Source of the DNA: Pedobacter alluvionis
GTDB lineage: Bacteria; Bacteroidota; Bacteroidia; Sphingobacteriales; Sphingobacteriaceae
DNA length: 64,000 nt
Direction of reading: 5' to 3'
Assembly: GCF_003664035.1 (NCBI RefSeq)
Contig: NZ_RCCK01000011.1
Span: forward strand, 806,001 to 870,000
Each line of letters starts with the position of its first letter. The first letter of the stretch is position 1. The position numbers and the translations under genes are program-made. Of the stretch, positions 60,812 through 64,000 are shown in pieces. The notes below the pieces were generated by a model. That model saw only the letters and a list, made by a program, of their open reading frames with translations. It did not search any database and was not told where the DNA came from.

Positions 60812-61907
60812 GCGTTTCTTTAATTTTTATTTTTAGAACAGGAATACCACGGACAAAAAACCGTTTTCGCCTATCTATTGAATTTACAATGTTAGTAAAG
60901 AAAATATTCTTTTTACCTTTTTCAGATTCATAATAGCGATTTATCAATTCTTCGAATTTTTCTGAAGATATTCTAAAGTCTTCTTTGACATCATATAGAT
61001 TCACAAAACCCAAATCGCTTTGTCCATTATTTGCCAGAAAAGTATATCTATTTTCTATCTTTTTTTTATTTTTAAGATAGGTTTTATAAGAATTAAAGTG
61101 ATCGCTTTCAAATGATTGAAACCTTGATCGCAGCTCAGTAAACCAATCTACTGTAGTCTTATTATTCAATATCAAGCCCATATATTTTGGTCGTATCATC
61201 ATACGTTTATCCAATACGTCAAGACTGTCAATCCAAAAACTCCTCACTGTGTTAAAATTGCCTAAACTAGAGTTTTTAAAATTGAAATCTCGGATTTGAT
61301 AATATTTATCTAGAAAATAATACTGCAGGTTAGCTTCATCCTTTACTTTATGAATGTGGTTTAACCTTTTAAAAAGACACAACGAAACAAACAATAAAAA
61401 ATCTTTTGCAAGAATTCTTTCATAGAAGAATTCTTTTTCCTTTGTTGAAAATGTGAATAGACCTGCTTTAATAGACAACAATTCCGAACCGTCGCTAGTA
61501 AGTTGGTTACGACCGTCTATTAGACCGAGTTTATCCTTGGCCATATTGACGAAATAGGAAGCAGCTTTATAGGTAGAGTAAATTTGCATTTCTAATCCTT
61601 CTGTTCTTTCTTTTTGTACTATCTCCTGAATTTTATCGTATTGATTTTGTTTATTAAAAATCGACAAATAAGCACTGACTTCAAAAGTTGCTTGGCTACT
61701 GGGCAAACCTACTATATTAGTTTGTCCAGTTTTTTTGTATTCATTTCTTAGCAACCTTAGCATGAATAAATAAAAATCAATATTGAGAACTGAACTTTTT
61801 ATATTGCTTTTTCTACTTTTAATATATAAACATACCCACCTAGCTGTTTTTAGATTTTGATTAAATGGTCGATGAAGACTCGGTATAAAAGGTGGAATAT
61901 CCTGCAT
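60798..61907 (-). CDS. Unknown first protein of the defence-like operon
   Basis: 369 residues, no known family. Mostly helical, basic and aromatic. GLIDGRNQLTSDGSELLSIK near residues 131-150 reads like the wing of a winged-helix domain, so DNA binding is possible. The C-terminal third is strongly basic (SIDRRKRFFVRGIPVLKIKIKETHEYK). It heads the five-gene unit and overlaps the ATPase gene by 14 bp. Might be a target-recognition or regulatory subunit; this is inference from position. Confidence 0.65.
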   Translation of the reverse strand: MQDIPPFIPSLHRPFNQNLKTARWVCLYIKSRKSNIKSSVLNIDFYLFMLRLLRNEYKKTGQTNIVGLPSSQATFEVSAYLSIFNKQNQYDKIQEIVQKERTEGLEMQIYSTYKAASYFVNMAKDKLGLIDGRNQLTSDGSELLSIKAGLFTFSTKEKEFFYERILAKDFLLFVSLCLFKRLNHIHKVKDEANLQYYFLDKYYQIRDFNFKNSSLGNFNTVRSFWIDSLDVLDKRMMIRPKYMGLILNNKTTVDWFTELRSRFQSFESDHFNSYKTYLKNKKKIENRYTFLANNGQSDLGFVNLYDVKEDFRISSEKFEELINRYYESEKGKKNIFFTNIVNSIDRRKRFFVRGIPVLKIKIKETHEYK

Positions 61908-62049
61908 TAAGGTTTGAATGGAAATTGAATAAATTAATCTCTAAATATAGCCTAATTGAAATTATTTAAAAAGCCTTTACACATGTTTAAGCAAAATCCT
62001 AGACGATCTACAACTCAGTTGCTCATAAATAAGTCTAAATAAGATTCGA

Positions 62050-63291
62050 CTAAAGCTTATTTATTCTGTATCTGCTTGCGAATACCTTGATCACTCGATA
62101 CAATTTATTTTGGGGAAGAAGTTTGATATAAAGTTCTTCATCAAGATCATACTCACTGGTCATTTCATTAATTGTATCTCCAAGACTTCTACTTGAAAGT
62201 GATTCAAGTTTATCTAAAAGACTTCGATAAACAATTTGTCCACTGCTATTATAAAATGCAATGTGCCCATCGTCATGGTAATGACTAAGTATATTTTCGT
62301 TGCTAAATAGCTCAAACTCCATTCGACTCTGATCATCTGAAAAATAATATTCAAATCCAAAGGACATTTCCGTGAAAGTAAATTCGATTAATTCTCTCGT
62401 GTTAAAAATTTTAAAGCTGTGGTCATCCAAATCATTTTTCCCAACCAAAAGATCATTTTTTAAATATTTAGTGCTATTACTTAACCTAATTCCAATAGAA
62501 AGGATGTTAAATAAATTTATAATGCAGATCAATCCATGTTTAGTGGATAATAATATGAGATAGTGGTTTTTTTTCTCAAAACTTATGAGATTTTGGAATG
62601 GTGCAAGTATTTCCTTGTCGAAACCAGAACCAAAGAAAAGTACCTTTTTAACAAGATCTTGAAAATCGCCCTTATAAAGTATCTTAGATATAGTTCTTGC
62701 AAGTTCATCATTAAAATATTCGGGAATGTTGTCAACAGCAAATTCATAAGCCATCTTAAGCATACCAACTTTGAAGTCCTGGGTATCTATATTTAATGTG
62801 ATTGAGATATACGGATCAATTTCTCTCTCTATTTTTGTTGAGGTCAGCCTTTGTTTATCTATACCATTTCGAAGAATAATTTTATCAATTATTTCATCGA
62901 GATGTCCTTCATCTTTCTTATCAACTTGAATGATAAAGGAATCAACAATAGGTTCTTTTTTGAAATTGGGAACAATAGGTAATAGCCTTGGCGACAGATT
63001 GCCTTTACCGTCAATTTCTAGCACTACTTTTCTATCTGGATTATCCACCAGATGATGTGTACCACTAAATGGATTTGGTATACTCCCAGACTTCCCCTTA
63101 ATATTAAACAAGAATCTTTGGAACTCGATAAACTTATGGTTTATTAACTTATTATCAATGGCACTCCCCATCCTAGAGTTGCAATCTGTACATACTGTAT
63201 TAATATGATAATATCCCTGGATAGAGTCTGGGATAACATGCTCATCATTAAAATCGGCCTTCTTTTTTCTACAAATTATACATGTCTGCAT
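62050..63291 (-). CDS. HNH endonuclease domain protein
   Basis: 413 residues with an N-terminal HNH_5-type nuclease: zinc cysteines C4-x2-C7, catalytic-type E16-H17-V-I-P20, then C33-T-D-C36-N37 followed by SRMGSAIDNKL. The remaining 350 residues show no known domain. HNH proteins of this layout are found in defence and mobile regions. It begins 14 bp after the truncated gene upstream, so these two form a unit; 142 bp separate it from the methylase operon. Confidence 0.85.
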   Translation of the reverse strand: MQTCIICRKKKADFNDEHVIPDSIQGYYHINTVCTDCNSRMGSAIDNKLINHKFIEFQRFLFNIKGKSGSIPNPFSGTHHLVDNPDRKVVLEIDGKGNLSPRLLPIVPNFKKEPIVDSFIIQVDKKDEGHLDEIIDKIILRNGIDKQRLTSTKIEREIDPYISITLNIDTQDFKVGMLKMAYEFAVDNIPEYFNDELARTISKILYKGDFQDLVKKVLFFGSGFDKEILAPFQNLISFEKKNHYLILLSTKHGLICIINLFNILSIGIRLSNSTKYLKNDLLVGKNDLDDHSFKIFNTRELIEFTFTEMSFGFEYYFSDDQSRMEFELFSNENILSHYHDDGHIAFYNSSGQIVYRSLLDKLESLSSRSLGDTINEMTSEYDLDEELYIKLLPQNKLYRVIKVFASRYRINKL

Positions 63292-63305
63292 CTTTTAAAA
63301 GATCA

Positions 63306-64000
63306 TTATGATATTTTCTTGCCTCGTAGATCACAAAGAAGGTTATGCTTAAGCAATTCTTCATCGGAATCAGTTGAATGAATAAAACCAATATTTCTCT
63401 TTAGTGATTTAACATATAAGTCTAGGTATAAGTCCAAATTAATTAGTTGTTGCGAATTAAGGGATTCAACGATTTCGACAATCTGTTCTTTGCTATTTGT
63501 ATTTATAAATTTAGATAATTTGCCAATCAAACCAACTATAATATCAGAGCACTGAGTATATATATCATCTTTTGAATCTGAGAATGTATAATTAGAAATT
63601 ACCTTACCGCTTACAATGATTTTCAAATTCTCCATTTCTTTTTTGATATCGTCTTCATTATCAAAATGGTGCGAAGAATTGCCAAAAGAGTAAACAGGTC
63701 TCCAATAAAATTGGTCAAGCCCACCTATTAAGAGGTGATCTGTTTCATCCTGAACAAAAATTAGGCTTTCATCTAAAGATTTCTTTAAAAGTATTTTTAG
63801 TACAGAAAGGCCATATTTATCTTCAGCGGAAGGTTTATAATCCTCAATAATTTTAGCAAGTTCTTTAATGAATTCGTTTAAATTTTCACGACTAATATTT
63901 GGATAATCAAGTATAAAAAACAAGTCAGTTATTGGCTTTATATTCTCTTTGCAGACTTTATAAAGTATATTTTTCAAATATCTATCAAAACCAAATCCAT
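63306..64000 (-). CDS. DUF3800-like protein, 5' end off the window
   Basis: The frame is open to the right edge, with no certain start (a TTG at 63977 is inside the frame; upstream codons read GFGFDRY), so only the last 230 or so residues are seen. The stretch SNYTFSDSKDDIYTQCSDIIVGLIGKL resembles the closing SDS...Q-x-x-D motif of DUF3800 proteins, an RNase H-like family often met in defence regions, and FVQDETDHLL fits an earlier acidic strand. Assignment is tentative. Co-transcribed with the HNH gene 14 bp downstream. Confidence 0.6.
   Translation of the reverse strand, partial: GFGFDRYLKNILYKVCKENIKPITDLFFILDYPNISRENLNEFIKELAKIIEDYKPSAEDKYGLSVLKILLKKSLDESLIFVQDETDHLLIGGLDQFYWRPVYSFGNSSHHFDNEDDIKKEMENLKIIVSGKVISNYTFSDSKDDIYTQCSDIIVGLIGKLSKFINTNSKEQIVEIVESLNSQQLINLDLYLDLYVKSLKRNIGFIHSTDSDEELLKHNLLCDLRGKKIS

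Noticed and set aside
56299..61907. BREX, DISARM or type I restriction locus
   Set aside because: The signature genes (PglZ, BrxL, DrmA/B, HsdS, HsdR) are not seen; only general parts are shared.

Overview
The window looks like chromosomal DNA of a Bacteroidota bacterium, most likely a Sphingobacteriaceae member such as Pedobacter (genus level is inference). The grounds are a complete gldK-L-M-N block (core of the type IX secretion system), DUF4271 and DUF4286 genes, lipoproteins whose signal peptides end in a cysteine box, and TAnnTTTG promoter-like boxes just ahead of start codons. No rRNA, intact tRNA, CRISPR array or transposase gene was found.

Layout. 1-5 kb: end of a hypothetical gene, a class A penicillin-binding protein and uvrC. 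5-11.6 kb: minus-strand gldN, gldM, gldL, gldK, then a HemD-like gene and a DUF4271 membrane protein. 11.9-24 kb: mostly plus-strand housekeeping and accessory genes: hemW, a short-chain dehydrogenase, a fasciclin protein, DUF3050, a JmjC-like cupin, an acetyltransferase, a PfkB sugar kinase, a VWA plus MoxR-type ATPase pair and a membrane phosphoesterase. 24-28.4 kb: a lipoprotein S9-peptidase homologue that has lost its catalytic Ser and apparently His, in line with a sensor kinase and an OmpR-type regulator. 28.6-37.5 kb: TPR and hypothetical lipoproteins, GNAT, DUF4286, MazG-like, glycosyltransferase 39 and dtd.

37.6-48.2 kb is all minus strand and reads as a stress or detoxification region: AraC regulator, two alpha/beta hydrolases, DsbA-like thioredoxin, YoaK/DUF1275 protein, a lone M17 N-domain, a monooxygenase-domain protein, an old-yellow-enzyme, a hybrid sensor kinase, a LytTR regulator and Dps. 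An almost identical 20-bp sequence lies about 90-150 bp ahead of both dps and the M17 N-domain gene, suggesting co-regulation. 48.5-53.2 kb holds a lipoprotein gene broken by an in-frame stop, another small lipoprotein, an aldo/keto reductase with its AraC regulator behind an apparent AraC operator, and a retropepsin-like protein.

53.4-64 kb is accessory DNA. Two direct repeats of about 135 bp, each resembling a tRNA 3' end and each next to a different terminator hairpin, bracket a serine hydrolase and an XRE/membrane pair. Beyond them, in visibly AT-richer DNA, is a compact minus-strand operon: an unknown protein, a P-loop ATPase, a protein with two nuclease-like motifs, a D12-class adenine DNA methylase and a small protein. 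Upstream of it are an HNH endonuclease and a truncated DUF3800-like gene running off the right edge. This operon is the best candidate for an undescribed defence system; that function is inferred from domain types and context only.
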